From Pseudalgibacter alginicilyticus (GTDB lineage: Bacteria > Bacteroidota > Bacteroidia > Flavobacteriales > Flavobacteriaceae), in NCBI RefSeq assembly GCF_001310225.1, contig NZ_CP012898.1, positions 2,356,001 through 2,420,000 on the forward strand: a stretch of DNA of 64,000 nucleotides. Direction: 5' to 3'. Below the pieces are notes generated by a model. The model worked only from the letters and a program-made list of their open reading frames with translations, was not told the origin of the DNA and ran no database searches. The position numbers were made by a program, and so were the translations under genes. Numbering within the stretch: position 1 is the stretch's first letter; each line of letters starts with the position of its first letter. Positions 9,534 through 17,708 of this stretch are shown in pieces.

Positions 9534-10112
9534 CTATTTTATGTTTTCTGCTAAAAACACAAGCAATTCAATACTTAACATGGATCCAAGAGCGCCTCGT
9601 AAAACCTTTAAAGCATATCCAATGTGATTCTCAACTGTTTTTGTTGAAATATTAAGTTTTTCGGCTATTTCTTTATGACTTAGTTGATTGTTACGGCTTA
9701 ATTTATAGACTTTTTGACATTTTTTGGGAAGTGTGTTTACTACAATATTAATTTGGTCAACTAATTCTTTGTGCATTATTTTAGTTTCAGGTGTAGCGTA
9801 CTGAAATCTTTTTTCTAAGTCTTCATACAATTCAACTCTAATCATTTTTTGTTTTCTGAATTGTGCAAAAACCTTATAGCGTGTACAAGCGTACAAATAG
9901 CTATTTAAAGAAATTTTAATTTGAATTTTTTCTCGATTATTCCACAAATCAATAAAAACATCTTGTATTATTTCTTCACATAATTCTTTGTTTTTCAACA
10001 AATTATACGAAGACAAAAACAAAGGTTTCCAATAAGCGTTATAAATTAAGGTCAATGCCTTTTTATCATCTTCTTTAAGACGCTGAATTATGTCATCTTC
10101 AAGGATGTTCAT
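9534..10112 (-). CDS. ECF RNA polymerase sigma factor (sigma-70 family, FecI-like)
   Basis: A protein of about 192 residues with sigma region 2 (ALTLIYNAYWKPLFLSSYNLL through EIIQDVFIDLWNNRE and YLYACTRYKVFAQFRK) and region 4 (LPKKCQKVYKLSRNNQLSHK, then EIAEKLNISTKTVENHIGYALKVLR helix-turn-helix). The start is placed at ATG 10112 (MNILEDDIIQRL) rather than 10151, because the longer start adds a non-conserved stretch and would overlap a TATTTTTG promoter box at 10149-10156. It lies upstream of fecR, with 163 bp between, and should direct transcription of the susC-1 operon when released. The target promoter sequence is not identified. Confidence 0.94.
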   Translation of the reverse strand: MNILEDDIIQRLKEDDKKALTLIYNAYWKPLFLSSYNLLKNKELCEEIIQDVFIDLWNNREKIQIKISLNSYLYACTRYKVFAQFRKQKMIRVELYEDLEKRFQYATPETKIMHKELVDQINIVVNTLPKKCQKVYKLSRNNQLSHKEIAEKLNISTKTVENHIGYALKVLRGALGSMLSIELLVFLAENIK

Positions 10113-10148
10113 AAATTTAGTATATAGAAATAGTTTGCCGGTTACAAA

Positions 10149-10156
10149 CAAAAATA
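10149..10156 (-). promoter_or_regulatory. Putative -7 box (TATTTTTG) for the ECF sigma gene
   Basis: On the minus strand this reads TATTTTTG, a match to the Bacteroidetes -7 consensus TAnnTTTG, 36 bp upstream of the chosen sigma start at 10112. No TTG element is found at the usual -33 distance, so the promoter may be weak or activated. It is the same octamer as the boxes at 42510-42517 and 55515-55522. Confidence 0.4.
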
Positions 10157-10387
10157 GTGAATTGATACTATTATCAGTACCATTTATTATAACTTATTTT
10201 ATATTAAAATATCAGTACTTTAACATAGAAATATTAAAAATCAATTGAGTGTCAATATACCTAATTTAATTATATTATAACTATTAACTCATAATGGAAA
10301 TTATATAAAACATCTAAAATATCATATAACCGACTAACCCTTGTTGTGTTGCATCTTTGTATAGTGAAAAACCAAACAACAATTGCC

Positions 10388-10915
10388 ATGAAAAATATTC
10401 CTAAGATTTTAACTTTGTTATGTGTTATCTGTCTCACTAACATTGCTTTTGCTCAAAAAAGTAGCGATGGCTATAACAGGAATTTTAAATATGGTGTTGG
10501 TCTAAATAGTGGCTTACCCCTGAATGACCCTTATGATTTTATTATTGGCGGTGACCTAAGAGTACAATACAATGTATCGGAAACCTACTCACTTTGTTTA
10601 ACTGCTGGATATAATAATTTGTTTGTAAAAGACGAAGTGGATTTTGGTTATATACCAATAAAAATTGGTTATAAAACGTTCATTTTTAAAAATGAATTTT
10701 ATGTGATGGGGGAAATAGGAGGCGCTTTTTCAACAACTAAAACTTATGATTATAATTCAATGATGTTTTCTCCAAGTATAGGTTACGCAACAAAATATGT
10801 TGATATTAGTCTTCGTTATGAATTTTTAAAAGATTTTCCGATTATTAAAGACCATGAAATGGATAATGGATTAGCTAATTTGATGATTCGTTTTGCTTAT
10901 GGATTTGATTTTTAA
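10388..10915 (+). CDS. Small outer-membrane beta-barrel protein
   Basis: A 175-residue protein starting at ATG 10388 (MKNIPKILTLLCVICLTNIAFAQ), a clean signal peptide; the longer ATG at 10346 adds 14 residues before this signal and is unlikely. The mature part alternates aromatic and polar residues in strands (FKYGVGLNSGL, GGDLRVQYNVSETYSLCLTAGY, YVDISLRYEFL) and ends in FAYGFDF, a C-terminal aromatic as in outer-membrane barrels, consistent with an eight-stranded OmpW/OprF-like barrel. It is divergent from the ECF sigma gene across a 275-bp region. No function can be assigned; it may be unrelated to the PUL. Confidence 0.8.
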   Translation: MKNIPKILTLLCVICLTNIAFAQKSSDGYNRNFKYGVGLNSGLPLNDPYDFIIGGDLRVQYNVSETYSLCLTAGYNNLFVKDEVDFGYIPIKIGYKTFIFKNEFYVMGEIGGAFSTTKTYDYNSMMFSPSIGYATKYVDISLRYEFLKDFPIIKDHEMDNGLANLMIRFAYGFDF

Positions 10916-11081
10916 ATTGTTTGAATTAAATACTTATCTTAATTTTCAACCAGCTCAAATGAACGTTTTAGAAATAATTGGCTAAGATAATTACACAAAA
11001 AAAGCACTTCAAGATTAGAGTTTATTGCATTTTAAATTTCATGAACCTCCTACTTCTAAAAGTTATCATTTTATAATCGTA

Positions 11082-12494
11082 TCATCTTATTATTTTTTCA
11101 TGCACAACATTACCATCAACATCATAATGCCTAAAATTGATAGTTGGAATGTTATCTTCTCTATATACAGACACATATAAAAACCCACCTTTAACTCTTA
11201 AAAACTCATGCTCTGGCCTATAGTCATCTGGATTCCAACCTTGAGCGTGTTCATCACTTGTAGCGCCTTGACTAAACTCCAACAAACCAGTTTCTAAGTC
11301 TTTTGAAACATATTGCCAATGCCTATCACCATTTACCACAAACATATTTTTTTGGGTAGACAGAAACCTCCGAAGCCAGCTCCCTTCTGTTTTATAAGAA
11401 TCATTAGAGTGATTGTCATTTTTGCCTTTAACTCTATCTGGTCCAACAACTGGTGTAGGAGACATTAAAATTTTAAAAGTGGCATCAGAAGATTCAATAG
11501 AAGCCTGTAACCATGCTTTTTGTTCTTTACCAAAAATAGATTTATTCTCTCCGTCATCTATGTTATTATCACTTCTAAACTCTCTAGCTTCCACTAACCA
11601 AACTTCTAAGTCTTTTCCCCACCTAATAGTTCTAAACGGCTTTCCATTTAAAGGTACTTGTTCATGCCAAATACTTAAAGCATCTTCAAAAGTTAATTCG
11701 CCAAATGGTTCAGAATCTGGCGACGCGTCATCTTTTAAAATATCATGGTCATCCTTTTGCAAAAAAGAAGGTATACTAGAATAAAAATCTACCAAAGATG
11801 GCCATGCGTTTATAGCATGCCATTTGTGTCTTGCCAATTCAATATTAAAAGACAAAGGCCCCGGCTTATCATAATACACATAATCACCTGTTTGGCAGTG
11901 AAAATCTGGATTAAGTTTTAGCATAGCATCATAAGCCTTAAACCCTCTAATTGGGTCGTCATAATCCCAAAAATACTGACAAGTAGAAGATGTAAATCCT
12001 ACTGGAATTATCGTTTTTGATGAAGGTGCTGTTTTAAAATGTCCTTTTATTTCTGTTATGACACTATCTTTCTTTTTTCTACCTTCCAATAAAACATGAT
12101 AAACAGTATTAGGTTTTAATCCATTTATAACTTCCATCAAAGTAAAATCTTTATACACGGACACATATTTCCAGTCCGTAGTTGTGACTCTATCTTGAGT
12201 AGTTAATGTTATTCTAACCTCTCCAAACGTTCCTTCAACTGCTCCGTCCATTTGATTTACGGGCATATAATTATCAAAATCAATAGGTGTTCTAAAAGGC
12301 GCATCCTTTTGCTTATGCCAAATAGCTACAGGTTTGGGATGTTTACACAAGCGAGTCCAAATAACAGCACTTGTATCTGTTACTTCTTGAATTTTTAATC
12401 CATTTGTAAAATATACTTGAGACGATGCAATATGCGGTATTAATGGAACACATAACACAATCAACCAACAAAATAAATTTTGTTTATTTATCAT
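11082..12494 (-). CDS. PhoD-like metallophosphatase/phosphodiesterase
   Basis: A 470-residue secreted protein (signal peptide about 1-25). Residues about 28-155 form a PhoD-type N-terminal beta-sandwich (FTNGLKIQEVTDTSAVIWTR; NGLKPNTVYHVLLEG). The metallophosphatase core follows: GFTSSTCQYFWDYDDPIRGF, CQTGDYVYYDKPG, FLQKDDHDI and VVNGDRHWQYVS supply the Asp, Asn and His ligands expected in PhoD (Fe/Ca) enzymes. PhoD enzymes cleave phosphate mono- or diesters. It is the last gene of the enzyme block, 11 bp after the GH2 gene, so it is part of the same transcript. Its substrate here is unknown; a phosphate-bearing substituent on the glycan or a moonlighting sugar esterase are both possible. Confidence 0.85.
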   Translation of the reverse strand: MINKQNLFCWLIVLCVPLIPHIASSQVYFTNGLKIQEVTDTSAVIWTRLCKHPKPVAIWHKQKDAPFRTPIDFDNYMPVNQMDGAVEGTFGEVRITLTTQDRVTTTDWKYVSVYKDFTLMEVINGLKPNTVYHVLLEGRKKKDSVITEIKGHFKTAPSSKTIIPVGFTSSTCQYFWDYDDPIRGFKAYDAMLKLNPDFHCQTGDYVYYDKPGPLSFNIELARHKWHAINAWPSLVDFYSSIPSFLQKDDHDILKDDASPDSEPFGELTFEDALSIWHEQVPLNGKPFRTIRWGKDLEVWLVEAREFRSDNNIDDGENKSIFGKEQKAWLQASIESSDATFKILMSPTPVVGPDRVKGKNDNHSNDSYKTEGSWLRRFLSTQKNMFVVNGDRHWQYVSKDLETGLLEFSQGATSDEHAQGWNPDDYRPEHEFLRVKGGFLYVSVYREDNIPTINFRHYDVDGNVVHEKIIR

Positions 12495-12505
12495 TTATGC
12501 AACTA

Positions 12506-15196
12506 TTATAATCTTCTTATTTGAAATGTATTCAAAATAGGTTTTCCTTTTATGGCTTCAAAATCTAAAGTAATGCCCTCTCCATTTAAAACTAAAACTT
12601 CATATTTTTTGGAAACAGCTTTTTCTACTCCAAACTGTTCTGCTAAATTTAAGTTTTTCTCTATATAATTACCATTAATCAGTACATTAAAAACACGATC
12701 GGTTACCGCTTCTAAAATCCTATCATCCCCTAAATTATAAATTAATTTTTCGTGTTCTTTATCTGATTCTAATTCAGCCCACCCTAAAGAAATAACATAA
12801 CGCCCATCTGGTACATCTAATTTAAATTTTTGAATATCCACGCGCTGAGTTTGATAAATAGGATCATCTTCAGAATCTATAATATCTAAATCTGAGCTAG
12901 GTAAACTTCCAAATCTAGTTTTTGGTCTAAAACGTTCGCCTCCTACATAACCCCAGCTTCCTTTGGTATATGGTTGCTCAGGAATCCAAACTTGACTCTT
13001 AACCTTATCTTCATAAATTCGATTGGTACCAAGAAGGACATTTAACCCATAAAATTCATCTTTAAATTCAGAAAAATTATTTGGTGCCAATCTGAAATCA
13101 ACATCTAATACATCAATATATTCTTTGGAGTCAACCTTCATTTTAGCTATAAAACTGTTTTTCCCATTAACAAATGGTATTGAAAACCTAGCTATATTAT
13201 CAACTACTTTAGCATTGTAAACTACGTTATTATTATGCCATAATTCAACCGAATCACCATTAGAATATACCGTTACGGGTAATGTACAAAAATCTTTACC
13301 TGCTTCAGCAACACCACCTCGTATCTTCCATTGGTTTTGGCCAAATTTAATAACAGGTGTTTTGGAAAGAGCTGTTTTATACAGCCACCATGTGTCTTTC
13401 TTTTCTCTGTCTAAAGTAGTAATACCTTTTAAGTTAGTTCGCGGTAGTGCATAACCTCTAGATTCAGAATAAAAATCATTCAAATTCCATATGTTAGCTC
13501 CAACAATAAAAGACCTACTTTGTATGGCTTTTATGTAATGTTCATGGTATTTGTTACCATATTCTACCGTATAATCAAAACGTTCTGGTTTCATAGAGTG
13601 TAAACGTGGATGCACATCTGCTCCATATTCTGTAATGATAAGTGACTGATTTGGAAAAAGGTTGTGAAGATCATCAAGATTACTATCAAAACTAGACAAT
13701 TTTCCTCCATACCAACCTTGATACAAATTCCAACCAAGAATCATTGGTACGCTTGTTAAACCTGCATCTTTATACCTGCTTATAGCTCCATGATTAACAA
13801 TCATAGTAGACCTATAAAAATCTAAACTTCTTATTTTACTTTCAATTTTAGAAGCTAATTTTGTAACATTTTTAGCATAAATTTCATAACGCTCTTTTTC
13901 TGTTTTCTGGTCAAATGGTAATCTTAAAAGTACCTCATTCATATACGCCCAAATAACAAGCGACGGGTGGTTATAGTTTTGTTTCACCATTTCTTCTGCC
14001 ATAGCTAAACAGTTATTAGTAAACGCTTCCGATTCGGTAATAGCATTTACTATGGGAATTTCTACAGAAGTTAAAATTCCTAATCTATCACACATTTCAA
14101 GTACTGTTGGATCTTGGGGATAGTGCGAAATCCGTAAAAAATTTCCTCCCATTTCTTTTAACAAACGAATATCTCTAACGTGCATCTCATCTGATAAAGC
14201 ATTTCCCTTTTTTAAGTAATCTTGATGTCTGTTAGTTCCAATTAATTTTAAATGCTCTCCATTCAGAAAAAATCCTTTTTCTGAATCAAACTTAAACCAG
14301 CGTAAACCTAATGGCTCTGAAGATTCGTCTAATATTTTTCCGGTTTTTAGATCTTTAATTTGGGTTATTACACTATACAAATATGGATTGTCAGGCGACC
14401 ACAATTGAGGATTTTTAATTGAAAAAACTTCTGTATTCTCCTTGTTTTTTTCGTTTTTACTAAGCCTAACTTTTTTATTTAAAGAAAGAACAACAACACC
14501 TTGTTTGTCAACAATTTGACTAACAACCTGAACCGTTTTATTTTTACTCCCTTCATTGTTTAATAAATACTTAACTTCAACTGTAGCTAACTCTTTTGAA
14601 ACCTCTGGAGTGGAAATATAAATTCCTGATGAACTATGATCGTCCATTGAAAAATGGACTTCATTTAGTTCCATAATAAACACATCGCGGTATATGCCCC
14701 CAAAAAAAGTAAAATCTGCAGATAACGGTGGAATAGCTTCGTTATAGCTATTATCAACTTTTACAGCAAATGTATTTTGTTGATTGTATTTTAAAAATGA
14801 GGTAACATCAAAATGAAATCTTGTATAACCACCTTTGTGCTGCCCAACCCACTGACCATTTACATACAAATCTGCAACTTGATTAACGCCTTCAAAATAG
14901 ATAAGAGTTTTAGCGTTTGGAGTATGCGCGGACTCAATAAAAATACTTTTTTTATACCAAGCTATACCTCTGTAATAACCTGGAGTATCATCAGTAGTAT
15001 CTATATTATTCCATGTATGTGGAATATTTACAGATTGCCATTTGACATCATTATGTTCTAAAAATGTTTCAGTTTTAGAAACTTCTAAATTACCTTTATA
15101 AAACTCCCAATTATTATTAATTGTGAAAACTTGCCTCGATTGGGAAGAGACACTAAAAGAAATTACCAGTGTAATTAATAAAATATACTTGTTCAT
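12506..15196 (-). CDS. Glycoside hydrolase family 2 (beta-galactosidase/beta-glucuronidase-like)
   Basis: An 896-residue exo-glycosidase candidate. Signal peptide about 1-18; an N-terminal galactose-binding-like domain (WQSVNIPHTWNN, GYTRFHFDVTSFL), an Ig-like domain, then a TIM barrel starting GEHLKLIGTNRHQDY. The acid/base is E421 in VIWAYMNEV and the nucleophile E523 in IITEYGADVHP, both at the expected GH2 positions. The C-terminal 250 residues hold further beta domains, the last resembling a malectin/CBM-like module (DVPDGRYVISLGWAELES). It should act in the periplasm on imported oligomers. Beta-galactosidase versus beta-glucuronidase specificity cannot be decided by eye. It sits 25 bp after a beta-helix gene in the enzyme operon. 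Confidence 0.94.
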   Translation of the reverse strand: MNKYILLITLVISFSVSSQSRQVFTINNNWEFYKGNLEVSKTETFLEHNDVKWQSVNIPHTWNNIDTTDDTPGYYRGIAWYKKSIFIESAHTPNAKTLIYFEGVNQVADLYVNGQWVGQHKGGYTRFHFDVTSFLKYNQQNTFAVKVDNSYNEAIPPLSADFTFFGGIYRDVFIMELNEVHFSMDDHSSSGIYISTPEVSKELATVEVKYLLNNEGSKNKTVQVVSQIVDKQGVVVLSLNKKVRLSKNEKNKENTEVFSIKNPQLWSPDNPYLYSVITQIKDLKTGKILDESSEPLGLRWFKFDSEKGFFLNGEHLKLIGTNRHQDYLKKGNALSDEMHVRDIRLLKEMGGNFLRISHYPQDPTVLEMCDRLGILTSVEIPIVNAITESEAFTNNCLAMAEEMVKQNYNHPSLVIWAYMNEVLLRLPFDQKTEKERYEIYAKNVTKLASKIESKIRSLDFYRSTMIVNHGAISRYKDAGLTSVPMILGWNLYQGWYGGKLSSFDSNLDDLHNLFPNQSLIITEYGADVHPRLHSMKPERFDYTVEYGNKYHEHYIKAIQSRSFIVGANIWNLNDFYSESRGYALPRTNLKGITTLDREKKDTWWLYKTALSKTPVIKFGQNQWKIRGGVAEAGKDFCTLPVTVYSNGDSVELWHNNNVVYNAKVVDNIARFSIPFVNGKNSFIAKMKVDSKEYIDVLDVDFRLAPNNFSEFKDEFYGLNVLLGTNRIYEDKVKSQVWIPEQPYTKGSWGYVGGERFRPKTRFGSLPSSDLDIIDSEDDPIYQTQRVDIQKFKLDVPDGRYVISLGWAELESDKEHEKLIYNLGDDRILEAVTDRVFNVLINGNYIEKNLNLAEQFGVEKAVSKKYEVLVLNGEGITLDFEAIKGKPILNTFQIRRL

Positions 15197-15221
15197 TTTT
15201 ATTATTGTAAAAGTTTAATCT

Positions 15222-16856
15222 TTAATTTTCAAAAGCACCTCTATCTGGGTTGCCTATTATTGGGTTTCCTAAAAAATCTTTCATAGGGTGCCCTTCAATC
15301 TTAATTCCTTGATCTATTTCTGGAGATTCATCTTTTAATAAAAATCGTAAATATGATTTCCAATTGGCTTTAGATGGTAAAGCACTTTTAAATAGCGGGT
15401 TTTTTTTACTTTTTTCAGAATCTTCTGGTTCTTCTTTTATATCACCATAAAAAGTATTTGACTTAAAAACATTATTAGTGCTTTTACCTAAATCAAACCA
15501 ATTTCCCTCTCCTAAAGAATAGAAAATATTGTTTGTATATGTTGTTGATTTTGGAAACCCATTCCAACTTTTATGATAAATTAATTGCACATTTTTATGT
15601 TCTTCTCCTGCAAAAAATACGTTGTTATAGATATGAGTATTAGTTGTAGGCCCAGAATTTCTTACAATATGATGGTTGTTGCTTTCAAAAATATTGTACC
15701 TAATAATAGTGCCATCATTAAAACCTGTTTTACTAGCTCCGTCGTTACAAATAAGAATGCCACCATGGCCATTGTGATGACTGTAGTTATATTGAATGAT
15801 GGTGTTTTTACAATTCCAATCACTATCAAAACCTCCTGCATCCACATCTGGTTTATGATCCCAACTATCTGCTTCGTTATTATAATAAGTATAGGAAGCT
15901 TCATTATATTGAAACAAAGCATCGTCACAATTAAAAGGAAAAGAAGCGTTACCACTACCTTTAATACCATTATGTGTAAAAACACAATGTTCTACCAAAG
16001 GCGCATTAGCTACTCGGACTATCAAAGCATTAGCTCCTGCCTTTTCAAATTTATTATTTCTAAAAACAACATTTTCATTAGGGTACCAATTATGGGTTCT
16101 TCCATTTGCTAATTTATCTCCCCAGTTGCTTGTTAGTGATCTTCTGTCCCAAACAGACCTATTAGACCAACCTGTTCTATCCACATTATGAATATAGCAA
16201 CCTTCAACATACAGTCCATCAAAATTAGATTTCACCTGTTTTGAAACATCTTTATTTCTTGTTATTTCAACAAAAACACCACCATTATCCTTAGTACTCA
16301 TATCACCATTGACTTCACAGATCTCCAAATTAATTAATTGAATATCATGAAGCGTTCCGCAATCCCTTCCTTCAATATAAATACCCATTTTAGCAGCATA
16401 TACATAGGTAACATTCTCTTTTAACGGGTACACCCTTGGCTCCTCTGAAATTGCATAATTTGTGATTTTTAAATCTCGAATTTCAATATATTCTTGGTTG
16501 AACAAACGAATGGTATATGAAACGTTTTCATTGTTTGCTATAACACCTTGAGCATCTAAAACTGGTGCTGGTCCAGAACCATAAGCACCAATAACTATCC
16601 GTTTGTTTTTAGCCCCACTACCTTTTGGAACAAAATTTCCTATCCATTGACCTCCTCTTCTAAAAAGAATGGAATCATTGGGTTTTAAATTCAATTGATT
16701 TAGTTTATCAATAGATTTAAATGGCGCTGCCTTATCTGTACCAGTATTTGAGTCTTTTCCAATAATATCATCTACATAATAGGTAGTTTGAGCATAGTTG
16801 TATTGAAAATTCAATATTAATAAAACAGAAAATATTTTTATTGTTTTAAGTGCCAT
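15222..16856 (-). CDS. Right-handed parallel beta-helix protein, candidate polysaccharide-degrading enzyme (paralogue 1)
   Basis: A 544-residue secreted protein (signal peptide about 1-22) that opens TTYYVDDIIGKDSNTGTDKA and continues as a parallel beta-helix with repeated N/Y/I turns. It shares with three paralogues in this window (29553-31070, 31084-33402, 44270-46735) the block GNASFPFNCDDALFQYNEA, the Asp-rich DAGGFDSDW and the YNYSHHNGHGGILI turn. Such invariant Asp and His clusters in a beta-helix suggest an active site or Ca site, as in lyase and GH families with this fold, but I cannot assign a CAZy family. It has no T9SS tail and ends with DRGAFEN. Neighbours are an esterase and a GH2. 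Confidence 0.85.
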   Translation of the reverse strand: MALKTIKIFSVLLILNFQYNYAQTTYYVDDIIGKDSNTGTDKAAPFKSIDKLNQLNLKPNDSILFRRGGQWIGNFVPKGSGAKNKRIVIGAYGSGPAPVLDAQGVIANNENVSYTIRLFNQEYIEIRDLKITNYAISEEPRVYPLKENVTYVYAAKMGIYIEGRDCGTLHDIQLINLEICEVNGDMSTKDNGGVFVEITRNKDVSKQVKSNFDGLYVEGCYIHNVDRTGWSNRSVWDRRSLTSNWGDKLANGRTHNWYPNENVVFRNNKFEKAGANALIVRVANAPLVEHCVFTHNGIKGSGNASFPFNCDDALFQYNEASYTYYNNEADSWDHKPDVDAGGFDSDWNCKNTIIQYNYSHHNGHGGILICNDGASKTGFNDGTIIRYNIFESNNHHIVRNSGPTTNTHIYNNVFFAGEEHKNVQLIYHKSWNGFPKSTTYTNNIFYSLGEGNWFDLGKSTNNVFKSNTFYGDIKEEPEDSEKSKKNPLFKSALPSKANWKSYLRFLLKDESPEIDQGIKIEGHPMKDFLGNPIIGNPDRGAFEN

Positions 16857-16862
16857 ACTTTT

Positions 16863-17639
16863 TTATTTTTTTGAAATTAATTTTAACATTTCTACAGCAT
16901 ATCGTTTTCCTAAAAGCCTCTGACTTTCACTATCAAAATGAGTATCATCAATAGTAGAGGTATTTTCAGACCTAACAACACCAGTATTTTCAACAGCATC
17001 AGGTAATTCTAAAATCATGATATTAAAATTGTTTCGTTGTGGTTTATCTGAAGATAATTGCCCAGCAACAAATGGTAAATTAGGAACATTCAAATCAGAT
17101 CGTAATGCTTCAATCAATTCCTTTATTTTTGGCATATATTTATCATATCTTCCTACATTACCCTCACCTTGATGCCAGATAACTCCTTTTAAAATACCAT
17201 ATTCCATAGCTTTTTTTGCTTGACTTATAGCTTCGTTATAAAGTGTATCTCCACGTTCCCATTCTTCTATAGAAGTACCACCTTTAGCATTTACAATCAA
17301 CCCCATCTTTTTATTTGGCATGGCATTAGTCATTTCTTTTGCAAAACCATAACTAGGACCTAATCTTTGCATATTGATACTCTTCCTTACTGTAGAATAT
17401 TTATTTAAAGGATTAGCAGCTTTTTCCCATGGTTTAGCAGCATTTCCTGTAAATAAAAACACATTTTGAAGGCTATCTTTATCTTGCTCTTCAATAGTCG
17501 CTCTTCCTGCCATATTTGACTGACCAATACATAAATAAAGCTCCATGGGATTAGCATCATTTTTAGTTAGGTCTTTTACTGATTTACATTGGTATAACAA
17601 TCCAACGCATAACAATAACAGTATTTTATAATTTCTCAT
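16863..17639 (-). CDS. SGNH-family carbohydrate esterase (sialate O-acetylesterase/CE6-like)
   Basis: A 258-residue lipoprotein (lipobox LLYQC, Cys18). The SGNH block I is GQSNMAGR with nucleophile S41; GVIWHQGEGNVGRYDKY is the conserved block containing the oxyanion region, and DDTHFDSESQRLLGKRYA near the C terminus provides the Asp-His pair. This is the DUF303/CE6 architecture of enzymes that remove acetyl groups from sugars. It lies 6 bp before a beta-helix gene and should be co-expressed. Membrane anchoring places it in the periplasm or at the surface. It implies an O-acetylated substrate, although some family members act on other esters. Confidence 0.9.
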   Translation of the reverse strand: MRNYKILLLLCVGLLYQCKSVKDLTKNDANPMELYLCIGQSNMAGRATIEEQDKDSLQNVFLFTGNAAKPWEKAANPLNKYSTVRKSINMQRLGPSYGFAKEMTNAMPNKKMGLIVNAKGGTSIEEWERGDTLYNEAISQAKKAMEYGILKGVIWHQGEGNVGRYDKYMPKIKELIEALRSDLNVPNLPFVAGQLSSDKPQRNNFNIMILELPDAVENTGVVRSENTSTIDDTHFDSESQRLLGKRYAVEMLKLISKK

Positions 17640-17708
17640 CTTTGATTTTTCTCTAATGGTTTGTGCTTATTAATTTTCTGTTTTTCTCAATTATTCTTAC
17701 TTCAAAAA

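Noticed and set aside
10934-10990. Inverted repeat TTATCTTA/TAAGATAA in the convergent gap after the outer-membrane protein gene
   Set aside because: The loop is about 41 nt and no T run follows; weak as a terminator.
15585-16112. Plus-strand ORF of 175 codons and a minus-strand ORF of 107 codons nearby
   Set aside because: Both are inside the beta-helix gene 15222-16856 and are low-complexity I/M/V-rich translations of its Asn/Tyr repeats.
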